Counted from the stretch's first letter, positions 1 through 8,648 are shown. The stretch: 64,000 nt of DNA from Byssovorax sp. (GCA_025362495.1 JANYGI010000032.1:1-64000), one strand, 5' to 3'. Numbers and translations: made by a program. Notes: generated from the letters alone by a model not told the origin.

Positions 1-1119
1 GGCGAGGCGGTGACCGACGCGGCGATCGGCGTCCGGCACCATGGCGTACGCGGCCTCGCGCACCAGCGCGTGACGGAACACGTACTCGTCCTCGCCGGGG
101 AAGCTCGCGTCCTTGCGGCGAGCGATCATCTCGCCGGCGCAGAGGCGATCGAGCGGCTCGCGCAGCGCTTCCCGCGGCTCGCCCAGCAGCGCCGCGACGC
201 CGCCGCCCCAGAAGATCGGACCGAACAGGCTCGCCGCGCGGAGGATGCGCTTGGCCTCGGGGCCGAGCGCGTCGAGGCGGGCTTGCACCATCCCGAGCAC
301 CGTGTCGGGCAGCGCCTCGCCGGCCCCGTCCACCGTCGCGCGGATCAGCTCTTCCATGAAGAACGCGTTGCCCTCGGCCCGCGCGACGATGCGCTCGACC
401 GCGACCGGATCGACGCCGTCGCCGAGGGCCGCGCGCACGAGCCGTTCGCTCGCCTTGGGCAGCAGCGGGCCGAGGCGCACCAGCTGCGGATCGCGCTCGG
501 ACCACAGGCTCGGGAAGCGCTCGTGGACCTCGGGCCGCGCGAGCGCGACGACGAAGAACGGCCGCTGCGCGAGCGCGCACAGCGCCGCGTCGAGGAACCC
601 GACCGAGGCCACGTCGCCCCAGTGCACGTCCTCGACGACGACGATCACCGGTTGCTTCGCGCACTCGGCGTCGAGCCACTCGAGCCACGCGGCGCGCATG
701 AGATCGCCCGTCAACATCGCGTCACGTCGTGGACTCGGGGCGCCGGCCTTCGCCGATACGCCGGGCACGCCGGCGAGCTCGCCGATCAGCGCGAGCGACG
801 CGGCCGAGACGCGCGGGCCGATCCGCGCGGCGAGCTTGTCGCGCTGCGCCTCGGCGGGCTCGCCGTCGAGCAGCCCCGCGAAGCGCCGGATCGCCGGGGC
901 GATCAGGCCGAACGCCGAGGCCTCCGCGAGCGGGCTCCCGCGCCCGAGCAGCACCTCGGGCCGCGGCTCGACCCGCGCGAGCCGCGCGAGCAGCTCGTAG
1001 CGCAGGCGCGATTTTCCGACGCCGGGCGCGCCCTCCACGATCACCGCGCGCGCCACCGGCTCGCTCGTGCACTCGGCGAACAGCGCCTCCAGGTTGGCGA
1101 GCTCGCGATCGCGGCCCAC
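1..1119 (-). CDS. AAA ATPase domain of a kinase/ATPase-type regulator, partial, runs off left edge
   Basis: The minus strand encodes a STAND/AAA-type ATPase like those fused behind Ser/Thr kinase domains in myxobacteria. In frame I read a GRDRELANLEALF-type entry motif near 1120-1085, a Walker A GAPGVGKSRLR near 1031-1003, and a Walker B VIVVVEDVHW near 645-615. A conserved winged-helix-like segment ending YVFRHALVREAAYAMV lies near 80-38. The reading frame continues past base 1, so the C-terminal half is missing from the window. Upstream it is blocked by an in-frame TGA at 1212-1210, and no kinase domain is present. The GTG at 1119 is the first plausible start, but ribosome-site support is poor. 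I infer a 5'-truncated gene fused by rearrangement to the neighbouring peroxidase-like gene, possibly not expressed. Confidence 0.7.
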   Translation of the reverse strand, partial: MGRDRELANLEALFAECTSEPVARAVIVEGAPGVGKSRLRYELLARLARVEPRPEVLLGRGSPLAEASAFGLIAPAIRRFAGLLDGEPAEAQRDKLAARIGPRVSAASLALIGELAGVPGVSAKAGAPSPRRDAMLTGDLMRAAWLEWLDAECAKQPVIVVVEDVHWGDVASVGFLDAALCALAQRPFFVVALARPEVHERFPSLWSERDPQLVRLGPLLPKASERLVRAALGDGVDPVAVERIVARAEGNAFFMEELIRATVDGAGEALPDTVLGMVQARLDALGPEAKRILRAASLFGPIFWGGGVAALLGEPREALREPLDRLCAGEMIARRKDASFPGEDEYVFRHALVREAAYAMVPDADRRVGHRLA

Positions 1120-1225
1120 GCACGGAGCCGGCTTTCCGATCAGCGTGCGCGGCGCCGGCGTCGCGGGCCGGAGGCCGAGGAGCGATCGATCCCCCGCGGC
1201 GCCCTCGCTTCATCGTTCGAGGCGA

Positions 1226-1244
1226 CACGCAGAAACTCTGCGTG
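1226..1244 (-). promoter_or_regulatory. Candidate bacterial SECIS hairpin after an in-frame TGA
   Basis: On the minus strand the bases CACGCAGA-GTT-TCTGCGTG form a perfect 8-bp stem with a 3-nt loop that starts with G. The loop begins 17 nt after the TGA at 1256-1254. Known bacterial SECIS elements sit just downstream of a UGA-Sec codon and have a short apical loop with a G in its first two positions. The codons forming the stem (GCA, TTT, CGT) are rare choices in this genome, as if the hairpin were selected. Function is inferred. Confidence 0.5.
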
Positions 1245-1253
1245 AGCGGACGT

Positions 1254-1523
1254 TCAATAGAGGCACTGGGAGGTGCGCGCCGCGACCGAGGCGAGAAGCT
1301 CACGCTCGGCCCAGCTCAGCTCGACGCCCTGGTGCATCGTCCCGGTCGCGCCGAAGGCCAGCGCCATCAGCTTCGGATCGAGGCTGTGCGCCCGCTGGAT
1401 CCCCGCCGCACCGCCGTGCGCAGGGCGGTAGGCCGCCGGGATCGGGCGCGCCGCCATCCCCTGATACACCTCGCGCAGCTCCCCCTCGGCGTCGGCGATG
1501 TCGATCATCTGGATCCAGGCCAT
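1254..1523 (-). CDS. Carboxymuconolactone decarboxylase/AhpD-like protein, truncated at its active site or a selenoprotein
   Basis: The product resembles the peroxidase-related CMD/AhpD-like family, which uses a redox CxxC followed by His to reduce peroxides. I start at the ATG giving MAWIQMIDIADAEGELREVY; a GTG at 1568 would add 15 residues. A core motif ELSWAERELLASVAART leads into QCLY, and then the codon expected to be the second Cys is TGA (1256-1254). Reading through TGA gives TSAHAEFLRVASND, the normal continuation with the conserved His, to a stop at 1140. Family members run about 70 residues further, and that part is missing where the neighbouring ATPase sequence begins. It is therefore either a selenoprotein whose 3' end was lost, or a pseudogene with a nonsense mutation. 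No selenocysteine machinery is visible in the window. Confidence 0.6.
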   Translation of the reverse strand: MAWIQMIDIADAEGELREVYQGMAARPIPAAYRPAHGGAAGIQRAHSLDPKLMALAFGATGTMHQGVELSWAERELLASVAARTSQCLY

Positions 1524-1707
1524 GAGCGCAGGATGCCAGGGGACCCGACGGAAAGAAAGCCTCTTCACGGGCGCTCCCCTGGCTCCAGTCGGGCGCTCAC
1601 CGCGCCATCCGGGGTCGGAATCTCTCCATCGTGCCCGATCCTGGATCGGCAGTTGCTCTCATCCATGGACAGCGCACCTCGACGCGCTCGAACCTGGAGA
1701 GTGAGTA

Positions 1708-1998
1708 ATGAACGGTAGATTCAGCCTCGTCCTGATTGGCACTCTCGCGCTCATGGGCGGGTGCGCGGGCCAGGCGCCGCCTCCGCCGCCCGAGCCCCCC
1801 GCGGCGACGCCGCCTCCTCCGCCTCCGCCTCCGCCGGCCGAGCCGCCCACTCCGCCCGGCACGCCTCCTCCGCACCACGGGCCGGGCGCGCTGCCGCCGC
1901 CGCCCGGAACGCCGGGAACTCCCCCGGCGCCGACGCAAGGGCCCTTTGGCGCGCCGCCGCCGCCGTCAAAGACGCCTCAAGGCGCCCCCCCCACGTAG
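1708..1998 (+). CDS. Proline-rich lipoprotein
   Basis: This 96-aa protein has a signal sequence ending in a lipobox (LMGGC, Cys at residue 19), so it should be lipid-anchored outside the inner membrane. The rest is almost entirely Pro, Ala, Gly and Thr in PPPP and TPP runs, with no folded domain. It is probably an extended spacer or wall-interacting tether. A GGAGAG sequence sits 7-8 bases before the ATG. The DNA carries a CTCCGC-type microsatellite that could vary in length. Function is unknown. Confidence 0.7.
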   Translation: MNGRFSLVLIGTLALMGGCAGQAPPPPPEPPAATPPPPPPPPPAEPPTPPGTPPPHHGPGALPPPPGTPGTPPAPTQGPFGAPPPPSKTPQGAPPT

Positions 1999-2187
1999 CC
2001 TCGACACCGGCCGGGCACGTGCCTGGCCCGTGCCCGGCTCGTGCCCGCGGGATCCCGGGCCCAGCACCCCTCGACCCCTGGAAACCATGCAGGATTGCCG
2101 GCCGAGCTCGCCGGTATGCTCCCTGCTGAGGCGTCCTCCTCCCCGCGTCCCCATCGGGCGCGGCTCGACACCACCTGGAGGACACCC

Positions 2188-3570
2188 ATGCTCCGACATC
2201 TCGCCTGGTTACCCGGTGTACTGGCCGCGACGGCCCTCGCGGCCTGCTCCGGCGGCGACGCTCTCGATACCGAGCCTGAAGCGCTCGGCGCCGCCGTGGA
2301 CGCCGTCAAAGGCTCGGCCAGCGCCGGCCAGCACCTCTTCGACAACGCCCTCCCGCACACCAACGGTCGCGCCTGCGCCACCTGCCACACCGAGGCCGAG
2401 CACACCACGCTGCTGCCGGCCAGCGTCGACGCGCGCCTCGCCGCCGATCCCTCGGACCCGCTCTTCAATCCGATCGACGCGGACGATCCCACCGCCGCGG
2501 TGCTCACCTACAATCACGTCCGGGCCGGGCTCATCCGGGTGACCTTGCCGCTCCCGCCCAACGTCGACATCATCGACGCCGCCGGCCAGGTGATCACCAA
2601 CGCTTCTCGCACCGTGTTCGTCTGGCGCGCCGTCCCGTCGATCGAGAACACCGCGCTCACCGCGCCGTACCTCTCCGACGGGCGCGCGACCACGCTGGAA
2701 GAGCAGGCCCTGGGCGCGCTGGAGGCGCACAGCGCGATCACCCACGATCCGCCCGACTCGAAGCTCGACAGCATCGCTCGGTACGAGAAGACCCTCTTCT
2801 CGTCGCCCGGCGTCAAGGCCGTCTTCACGGCGGTGGCCGCGGGGAACGCTCCTCCGGATCCCGATCCGCCCTTTGCCGCGGGCTCGAACGAGGCGGCGGG
2901 CAAAGCCCTCTTCCAGACCACCTGCGCGCCCTGCCACGGGGGCCCCAGCGGCGATCGCATCCTCAATCGCACCGCCCGCGCCCAGCTCTTCTTCGAGCTG
3001 AACCCCGACGGCACGGTGAAGGTCGATGGCAACGGCGCGCCCGTCCTCCGCGCCGATCACCAGCACGACGAGTTCCTCAACATCGGGATCGCCTTCGGGA
3101 CTTACCTGCGCGAGATCCCTCCCGAGCTCGGCGGGATCCCCAACACCTCTGGCCTCTCGTTCCCGCATTACCGGCTCCGCTTCTACACCGACTGTAGCCG
3201 TTCCCACGCGCAGGTGGATTTGCCGCCGCCGCCCGTCGACGCCAACGGCCAGCCCCTGAGCGGGCCGAACTTCGCGCCCCAGCTCTTCTCGGTCGATCCC
3301 GGCCGCGCGCTGATCACCGGCGATCCCGCCGATTTCGAGGGCTTCGACGTCCCTCAGCTCCGTGGGATCTCGCACACGGCTCCGTATTTCCACGATCACA
3401 GCAAGAAGGATCTTCCGGCGGTGCTCAATCTCTACAGCCGCTTCATTCTTCCCCTGGTGCCCGCGCTCAACCTGCCTCCGGTGGTCCCCTCGGCGGGCCC
3501 GGGGCTCCCGCCCGAATCGCTCACGGCCACGCAGAAGGCGCAGCTGCTCGCATATCTGCAGCAGATCTGA
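2188..3570 (+). CDS. Di-haem cytochrome c peroxidase/MauG-like lipoprotein
   Basis: This 460-aa exported protein has two haem-c attachment motifs, CATCH at residues 63-67 and CAPCH at 246-250, the arrangement of the CcpA/MauG di-haem family. A signal peptide with lipobox LAAC (Cys20) predicts a lipid-anchored periplasmic protein. The C-terminal half has LRGISHTAPYFHD, where this family usually places a haem-ligand region, and ends ATQKAQLLAYLQQI as in c-type cytochromes. The family reduces H2O2 or oxidises protein or small substrates; which applies here cannot be read. I chose the ATG at 2188 because it follows a GGAGG by 7 bases and directly starts the signal peptide; upstream in-frame sequence is low-complexity. 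Confidence 0.9.
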   Translation: MLRHLAWLPGVLAATALAACSGGDALDTEPEALGAAVDAVKGSASAGQHLFDNALPHTNGRACATCHTEAEHTTLLPASVDARLAADPSDPLFNPIDADDPTAAVLTYNHVRAGLIRVTLPLPPNVDIIDAAGQVITNASRTVFVWRAVPSIENTALTAPYLSDGRATTLEEQALGALEAHSAITHDPPDSKLDSIARYEKTLFSSPGVKAVFTAVAAGNAPPDPDPPFAAGSNEAAGKALFQTTCAPCHGGPSGDRILNRTARAQLFFELNPDGTVKVDGNGAPVLRADHQHDEFLNIGIAFGTYLREIPPELGGIPNTSGLSFPHYRLRFYTDCSRSHAQVDLPPPPVDANGQPLSGPNFAPQLFSVDPGRALITGDPADFEGFDVPQLRGISHTAPYFHDHSKKDLPAVLNLYSRFILPLVPALNLPPVVPSAGPGLPPESLTATQKAQLLAYLQQI

Positions 3571-4080
3571 GCGCCCCCCGCCGTCACGACCCGTCGATTC
3601 CCACTCACACGTAAATATCCGCCCCTGCCCGGGCGACTCGCGGCGAGCGATCGAATCGTCGACGCCGGAGCCTACCGTCCCAACACCAATGTACCGGCGC
3701 ACGAGAGCGCGACTCACATGCTGCCGCCCGCCGTGTAGGTCCAGGTGATTGACAATCACCCATCCGTGCAGCAGCGCGCGATTTGTGCAGTAGTTACGAG
3801 TACGTACACCTGCCCCGAGGGGCGAGCGGTCCCCACGAATATCGGCTTCAACAGGAATATGGCGACGCTGTCATCTTCACGATCGTAAACAATTCGCACG
3901 TTTGAAATAGGTTGACCGGATAGGCTGAGTCGCAGATAACAGGGCGGTCTTCAGCCAGAGCGCGGCCGCTGCCCCTCTGGAAAATTCGATCGAGAGCCAA
4001 CCTCCCGCCCGGGACACCGCGTGTGTGCACGCGACTGCCTCCCTGTGTCCAGCGCGGGTATCCTGCCGGAGTACACGTCC
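3571..4080. other. Gene-free stretch with one palindrome
   Basis: I see no convincing gene in these 510 bases. At 3744-3760 there is a perfect odd palindrome, GGTGATTG-A-CAATCACC, that contains a TTGACA hexamer (3749-3754) and could be an operator over a -35 box. No good -10 element lies at the usual spacing. The part from about 3860 to 3960 is less GC-rich than its surroundings and may hold the promoter of the protease gene starting at 4081. Confidence 0.4.
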
Positions 4081-5601
4081 ATGTCCACCCCCAAGACCAT
4101 GTCCTCGCTCCGTCACCGTGGCCTCCTCCTCCTCGGCGGCGCCCTCTTCCTCGCGCTGCCCCTGTTCGGCACCGCGAGCTGCGTCGGTTCGCCGGACAGC
4201 GATGGCAACACCGAAGACGAGCGCACCTCGTCCTCCGACGAAGACGCCCTCAGCTCGATCGTGAAGCACCCGCACAAGGCGGTCTGCTCGGACTCCGCGC
4301 CTGGCTTCGCCCACTGCCACGCTCGGATCCGCACCGACGCGACGGGCAACGTCACCGCGCTGGCCACGCCCCAGGGCCTCACGCCCGCGAACATCCAGGC
4401 GGCGTACACCATCCCCGCGGGCGGCTCGTCGGCCACGGTCGCGATCATCGACGCTTTCGACGATCCGAACGCCGAGAGCGATCTCGCCGTCTACCGCGCG
4501 CAGTTCGGGCTGCCCCCGTGCACCACGGCCAACGGCTGCTTCAAGAAGATCAGCCAGATCGGCTCGACCACCTCGCTCCCCAAGGCCGACAGCGGCTGGG
4601 CCGGCGAGATCGCGCTCGACATCGACATGGTGAGCGCCGCCTGCCCGAGCTGCAAGATCCTCCTGGTCGAGGCCAAGAGCTCCTCGATGACCGACCTCGG
4701 CACGGCCGTCAACAAGGCCGCTTCGCTCGGCGCCACCACCATCTCCAACAGCTACGGTGGGAGCGAGGACAGCACGTCGCTCTCGGCGGACTCGCAATAC
4801 TTCAACCACCCTGGAATCGCCATCACGGTGAGCTCGGGCGACAACGGCTATGGGGTCGAATACCCGGCCTCCAGCGCCCACGTCATCGCCGTCGGCGGCA
4901 CCAGCCTCGTCAAGTCGACGGGCAACACCCGCGGCTGGACCGAGGGCGCGTGGGGCAGCGCCGGCAGCGGCTGCAGCACCAAGATCGCCAAGCCGTCCTT
5001 CCAGAAGGACACCGGCTGTGCCAAGCGCATGGTCGCCGACGTCTCCGCCGTCGCCGATCCCAACACCGGAGTCGCCGTCTACAACACCTACGGTGGCTCG
5101 GCCGCCGGCGCGACGGGCTGGGCCGTTTACGGTGGCACCAGCGCCTCGTCGCCAATCGTCGCGGCGATCCTCGCGGCGACGGGCAAGGGCGGAGTCGACA
5201 ACAGCTGGCCTTACGCCAACACCGGCGACTTCTACGACGTGACGACGGGAAGCAACGGGAGCTGCAGCGGCAAGTACCTCTGCACGTCGGTCGCCGGCTA
5301 CGACGGCCCGACCGGCCTCGGCACCCCCAACGCCGCGAAGTTCTCGAGCGGCACCGGCACCGGCGGCGCGGGCGGCACCGGGTCGAGCACCTCGACCACG
5401 GGCTCGAGCACCTCGGCGACGACGGGCGGCGGCGGGAGCACCTGCACGCACGACATCTGCGTCGCGGGCTCGAAGCTCTCGAAGACCTGCGATCCGTGCG
5501 CGGGCGCCGTCTGCGCGGCGGACTCGTACTGCTGCGGCACCAAGTGGGACTCGATCTGCGTGGGCGAGGTCGCCTCGGTCTGCGGCGAGTCGTGCAACTG
5601 A
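4081..5601 (+). CDS. Sedolisin-type (S53) serine-carboxyl protease with Cys-rich tail
   Basis: This 506-aa exported endopeptidase has the S53 catalytic set: Glu176 and Asp180 in GWAGEIALDID, oxyanion Asp254 in SSGDNGYG and Ser354 in YGGTSASSP. Sedolisins act at acid pH. The N-terminus has a signal peptide (RHRGLLLLGGALFLALPLFG) with a possible lipobox Cys34. The usual long prodomain is missing or very short, which is unusual. A Gly/Ser/Thr linker precedes a C-terminal Cys-rich module with CDPCAGAVCAADSYCC, a type common on myxobacterial secreted proteins. The ATG at 4081 has CGGAG 9 bases upstream; the ATG at 4099 is an alternative. It likely digests prey or environmental protein. Confidence 0.88.
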   Translation: MSTPKTMSSLRHRGLLLLGGALFLALPLFGTASCVGSPDSDGNTEDERTSSSDEDALSSIVKHPHKAVCSDSAPGFAHCHARIRTDATGNVTALATPQGLTPANIQAAYTIPAGGSSATVAIIDAFDDPNAESDLAVYRAQFGLPPCTTANGCFKKISQIGSTTSLPKADSGWAGEIALDIDMVSAACPSCKILLVEAKSSSMTDLGTAVNKAASLGATTISNSYGGSEDSTSLSADSQYFNHPGIAITVSSGDNGYGVEYPASSAHVIAVGGTSLVKSTGNTRGWTEGAWGSAGSGCSTKIAKPSFQKDTGCAKRMVADVSAVADPNTGVAVYNTYGGSAAGATGWAVYGGTSASSPIVAAILAATGKGGVDNSWPYANTGDFYDVTTGSNGSCSGKYLCTSVAGYDGPTGLGTPNAAKFSSGTGTGGAGGTGSSTSTTGSSTSATTGGGGSTCTHDICVAGSKLSKTCDPCAGAVCAADSYCCGTKWDSICVGEVASVCGESCN

Positions 5602-5612
5602 CCTTTCGTTGA

Positions 5613-5626
5613 CGCGCCCGGGCGCG
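5613..5626. terminator. GC palindrome after the protease gene
   Basis: CGCGCCCGGGCGCG is a perfect 14-bp palindrome 12 bases after the stop at 5601. It could end or slow transcription, but no T-tract follows. Confidence 0.3.
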
Positions 5627-5687
5627 AACGGCGCCCCCGCTCGAATCTCCGCACCGCCCGACCGCGCGCTCGGTTTATCGTGAGCCG

Positions 5688-7535
5688 ATGCGCGCTGCTC
5701 GCCTCCTCGGTCTCGCCTCCCTCACCCTCGCCTTCGCCTCCTGCAGCTCGGACCCCACGACGCCGAAGCCGCTGCCCGACGCCGGACCGCCGGACGCCGG
5801 GCCGGAGTGCCCCTTCGACGCCGGCGCGCCCGAGGTGATCGCCGATCCCGCGATCCACACCCCGCGCTGGGCCTTCGAGCCGTGGATATCCAAAGACATC
5901 TCCACCGGGGCGGACACCTACGACTTCGTCAAGGGGTTCCGCGATCGCGACATCCCCATCGGCGCTGTCGTCCTCGATAGCCCCTGGGAGACGAACTACA
6001 ACACGTTCATCCCCAACCCGTCCCGCTACCCTGGCTTCGAGAAGCTGGTCAGCGACATGCACGCCGACGACGTGCGCGTCGTCCTCTGGATCACCCAGAT
6101 GATCAACAACGTATCGTACGATCTGGAGATGGGCGGCGACGCCTACCCCGGGCCCGCTCCGAAGTTCGAAGAGGGCCAGACGTGCAAGTTCTTCGTCGAC
6201 GATGGCTCGACGTACCCCTGGTGGAAGGGCTCGGGCTCGGCGATCGACTTCTTCAACCCGAACGCCGTCTCGTGGCTCCACGCGCAGCAGAACGCGGTGC
6301 TCGACATGAGCATCGACGGCTGGAAGCTCGACTTCGGCGACAGCTACGTGCGCATCGATCCGGTGCCGACCTTCGCGGGCTCGGTCACCCATCAGGCCTA
6401 CTCCGAGGCCTATTATCGCGACTACTATGCTTACGGCGTCCACCGCCGCGGCCCGGATTTCCTCACGATGGTCCGCGCCTGGGACAAATCGTACGATTTC
6501 GACGGTCGGTTCTTCGCGCGCAAGGAGCACGCGCCGGTGGCCTGGATGGGTGACAACCGCCGGGACTGGGTGGGTATCGTCGACGCCCTCGACGAGATGT
6601 TCCGCTCTGCCGCCGCGGGCTACGTCGTCGTCGGCTCCGACATCGGCGGGTATCTCGATCGCGACGACACCGATCTCACGGCGCCGAAGCTCCCTCTCGA
6701 CGAGGTGGTGTTCGCGCGCTGGACGGCGCTCGGCGCGCTCTCCCCGTTCATGCAGCTCCACGGCCGCGCCAACATCACCCCGTGGACCTTCCCGCAGAAG
6801 ACCGACGAGCTCGTCACGAGCTACCGTTACTGGGCCAAGCTCCATCACGAGCTGGTGCCGTTCCTCTTCAGCGCCGCCGAGGAGGCCTATGCGAAGGGTC
6901 CTGGCCTGATGCGCCCGATCGGCGCCGAGGCGGCGTGGGCCGGCGATTACCGCTACATGCTCGGCGACGCCTTCCTCGTCGCGCCCCTGCTCGACGGCAC
7001 CGGCAAGCGATCGATCCCGCTGCCGGCGGGGCACCTCTGGTACGACTGGTGGGCTCCCCTCGCCGACGGGCTCGCCGGCGGACAGACACTCTCCGCCTAC
7101 GACGCCAGCGACCTCCAGCGATTCCCGCTCTTCGTGGCGTCGGGCGCCATCGTGCCTCTCAACGCCGACGACGCTGCGATCGGGCTCGGCAGCGCGGCCT
7201 CGGCCAAGGCGCTCACGGTGCTGGTCTATCCCGACGCCAAGGCCTCCACCTTCGCGCTCCACGAGGAGGACGGCGCCGTGACGACGCTCGGCGCGTCGAG
7301 CCAGGGCCCCGGGGCGACTGTCACTCTCTCACGCACGCTCCGCACCACCTACGTGCGCGTCCGCTCCGACTCGGCGGCCGTGGCGGTGAAGATCGACGGG
7401 GCGACCGCGCCTGTCGCCGCCTCGCGCGCCGCACTCGACGCCGCGGCCTCGGGCTGGTTCACCGAGCCGGAGACGCGCTCGACCTGGATCAAGGTGCCTG
7501 TCGGCCCGGGCGCCCGCACGATTGTGGTGCTCTGA
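5688..7535 (+). CDS. Glycoside hydrolase family 31, secreted
   Basis: This 615-aa lipoprotein-like enzyme (signal peptide ending SLTLAFASC) has a GH31 (beta/alpha)8 barrel. DGWKLDFGD holds the predicted nucleophile Asp215, and MGDNRRDW holds the likely acid/base Asp289. GSDIGGY and MQLHGR are further family motifs. GH31 enzymes are retaining alpha-glucosidases, alpha-xylosidases or sulfoquinovosidases; the substrate cannot be decided. The barrel starts soon after a short Asp/Pro linker, so the usual N-terminal beta-sandwich is reduced, while a C-terminal beta-sandwich (from about residue 440) is present. Its neighbour at 7593 encodes a glycan-binding-like protein, fitting carbohydrate scavenging. 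Confidence 0.88.
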   Translation: MRAARLLGLASLTLAFASCSSDPTTPKPLPDAGPPDAGPECPFDAGAPEVIADPAIHTPRWAFEPWISKDISTGADTYDFVKGFRDRDIPIGAVVLDSPWETNYNTFIPNPSRYPGFEKLVSDMHADDVRVVLWITQMINNVSYDLEMGGDAYPGPAPKFEEGQTCKFFVDDGSTYPWWKGSGSAIDFFNPNAVSWLHAQQNAVLDMSIDGWKLDFGDSYVRIDPVPTFAGSVTHQAYSEAYYRDYYAYGVHRRGPDFLTMVRAWDKSYDFDGRFFARKEHAPVAWMGDNRRDWVGIVDALDEMFRSAAAGYVVVGSDIGGYLDRDDTDLTAPKLPLDEVVFARWTALGALSPFMQLHGRANITPWTFPQKTDELVTSYRYWAKLHHELVPFLFSAAEEAYAKGPGLMRPIGAEAAWAGDYRYMLGDAFLVAPLLDGTGKRSIPLPAGHLWYDWWAPLADGLAGGQTLSAYDASDLQRFPLFVASGAIVPLNADDAAIGLGSAASAKALTVLVYPDAKASTFALHEEDGAVTTLGASSQGPGATVTLSRTLRTTYVRVRSDSAAVAVKIDGATAPVAASRAALDAAASGWFTEPETRSTWIKVPVGPGARTIVVL

Positions 7536-7592
7536 CGGAAAGAGCGGTCGATGGGCTTTGACGGCGCCGGATGGATTGGCGATAACGTGATC

Positions 7593-8555
7593 ATGAAGAG
7601 CGCGAGCCGGCGACGATCGATCCTTGGACTCTGCGTGGTGCCCGCGCTGCTCCTCGCGGCGTGCGGTGGAACGGAGGCACCGTCGGGCTCGAGCGCCAGC
7701 AGCACCGGCGCCGGCGGAGCCACCATCAGCAGCGGCTCGACCGGCGGCGCGAGCGCGACGACCGGCTCTGCCGCGACGACGACCGCGGGGACCGGCGGCG
7801 ATCCCGGCACCAGTTCCAGCAGCAGCAGCAGCAGCAGCACCGGCGGAGGTCCGATGGGGTGCACCGGACTGCCACTCTGCGACGACTTCGAATCGGCCGT
7901 CGCGGGCGCCGCGCCCGACGCCACGAAATGGGCCGTCGTCTCACCGAGCTGCGCGGGCACGGGCACAGTGACGGTCGACGGCACCGTGGCGCACAGCGGC
8001 TCGCAGTCGGTGAAGGTCACCGGCAAAGGCGGCTACTGCAACCACGTGTTCCTCGCCAACACGGCCGCTCCGGTCGCGATCGGCAAGCTGATGTACGGCC
8101 GCTTCTTCCTCCGCATCCAGGACGCGCTCGGCCAGGGACACGCCACGTTCCTCACCATGAAGGACACCGCGGACGGCGGCAAAGACCTCCGCCTCGGCGG
8201 TCAAAACCAGGTGATGATCTGGAATCGCGAGTCGGACGACGCCACCCTCCCCGTGTTGAGCCCCACCGGCACCGCGCTCAGCGTCAGCCCCTCCACGCAG
8301 GCCTGGCACTGCATGGAGTTCATGGTCGACGGCAACGCCGGCCTGATGCAAACGTGGATGGATGGTACCGAGGTCGCCGGCCTGCACGAGGACGGCGTCC
8401 CCACGCCGGACATCGATCAGCAGTGGTTGAACAAGGCCGGCTGGAAGCCGAGCATCGCCGACTTCAAGCTGGGCTGGGAGAGCTACGCCGGCCAGGACTT
8501 GACGCTCTGGTTCGACGACGTGGCCCTGGGCCCGGCGCGGATCGGTTGTAATTGA
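7593..8555 (+). CDS. Lipoprotein with a polysaccharide-lyase/Cip1-like beta-sandwich domain
   Basis: This 320-aa protein has a signal peptide with lipobox LLAAC, then about 70 residues of Ser/Thr/Gly linker including a run of nine Ser. A globular domain follows from about residue 95 (LCDDFESAV). It resembles the concanavalin-like fold of Cip1 and polysaccharide-lyase proteins, with GRFFLRI, FMVDGNAGLMQTWMDG and LWFDDVALG motifs. Such domains bind or cleave polysaccharides; catalysis is not shown. It starts 57 bases after the GH31 stop and may be co-transcribed. I chose the ATG at 7593 because it directly begins the signal sequence; an in-frame GTG lies two codons upstream. Confidence 0.75.
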   Translation: MKSASRRRSILGLCVVPALLLAACGGTEAPSGSSASSTGAGGATISSGSTGGASATTGSAATTTAGTGGDPGTSSSSSSSSSTGGGPMGCTGLPLCDDFESAVAGAAPDATKWAVVSPSCAGTGTVTVDGTVAHSGSQSVKVTGKGGYCNHVFLANTAAPVAIGKLMYGRFFLRIQDALGQGHATFLTMKDTADGGKDLRLGGQNQVMIWNRESDDATLPVLSPTGTALSVSPSTQAWHCMEFMVDGNAGLMQTWMDGTEVAGLHEDGVPTPDIDQQWLNKAGWKPSIADFKLGWESYAGQDLTLWFDDVALGPARIGCN

Positions 8556-8572
8556 GGCGGTAGACGGCGAAT

Positions 8573-8642
8573 CCGCCCTCCGGAGGCAAACAGGCACTCT
8601 GGAGGGCGGCGTCCTGTCGGTTGGCCTCCAGCGCTGGAGGCC
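8573..8642. terminator. Two hairpins between convergent genes
   Basis: CCGCCCTCC (8573-8581) pairs with GGAGGGCGG (8601-8609), and GGCCTCCAGCGCTGGAGGCC (8623-8642) is a perfect 20-bp palindrome. They lie between the + gene ending at 8555 and the minus gene ending at 8649, so they likely terminate both. Confidence 0.6.
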
Positions 8643-8648
8643 TGTCAA

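Noticed and set aside
10-1245. A 411-codon open frame on the + strand at the left edge
   Set aside because: The opposite strand encodes an evident ATPase with Walker motifs; this frame is its complement.
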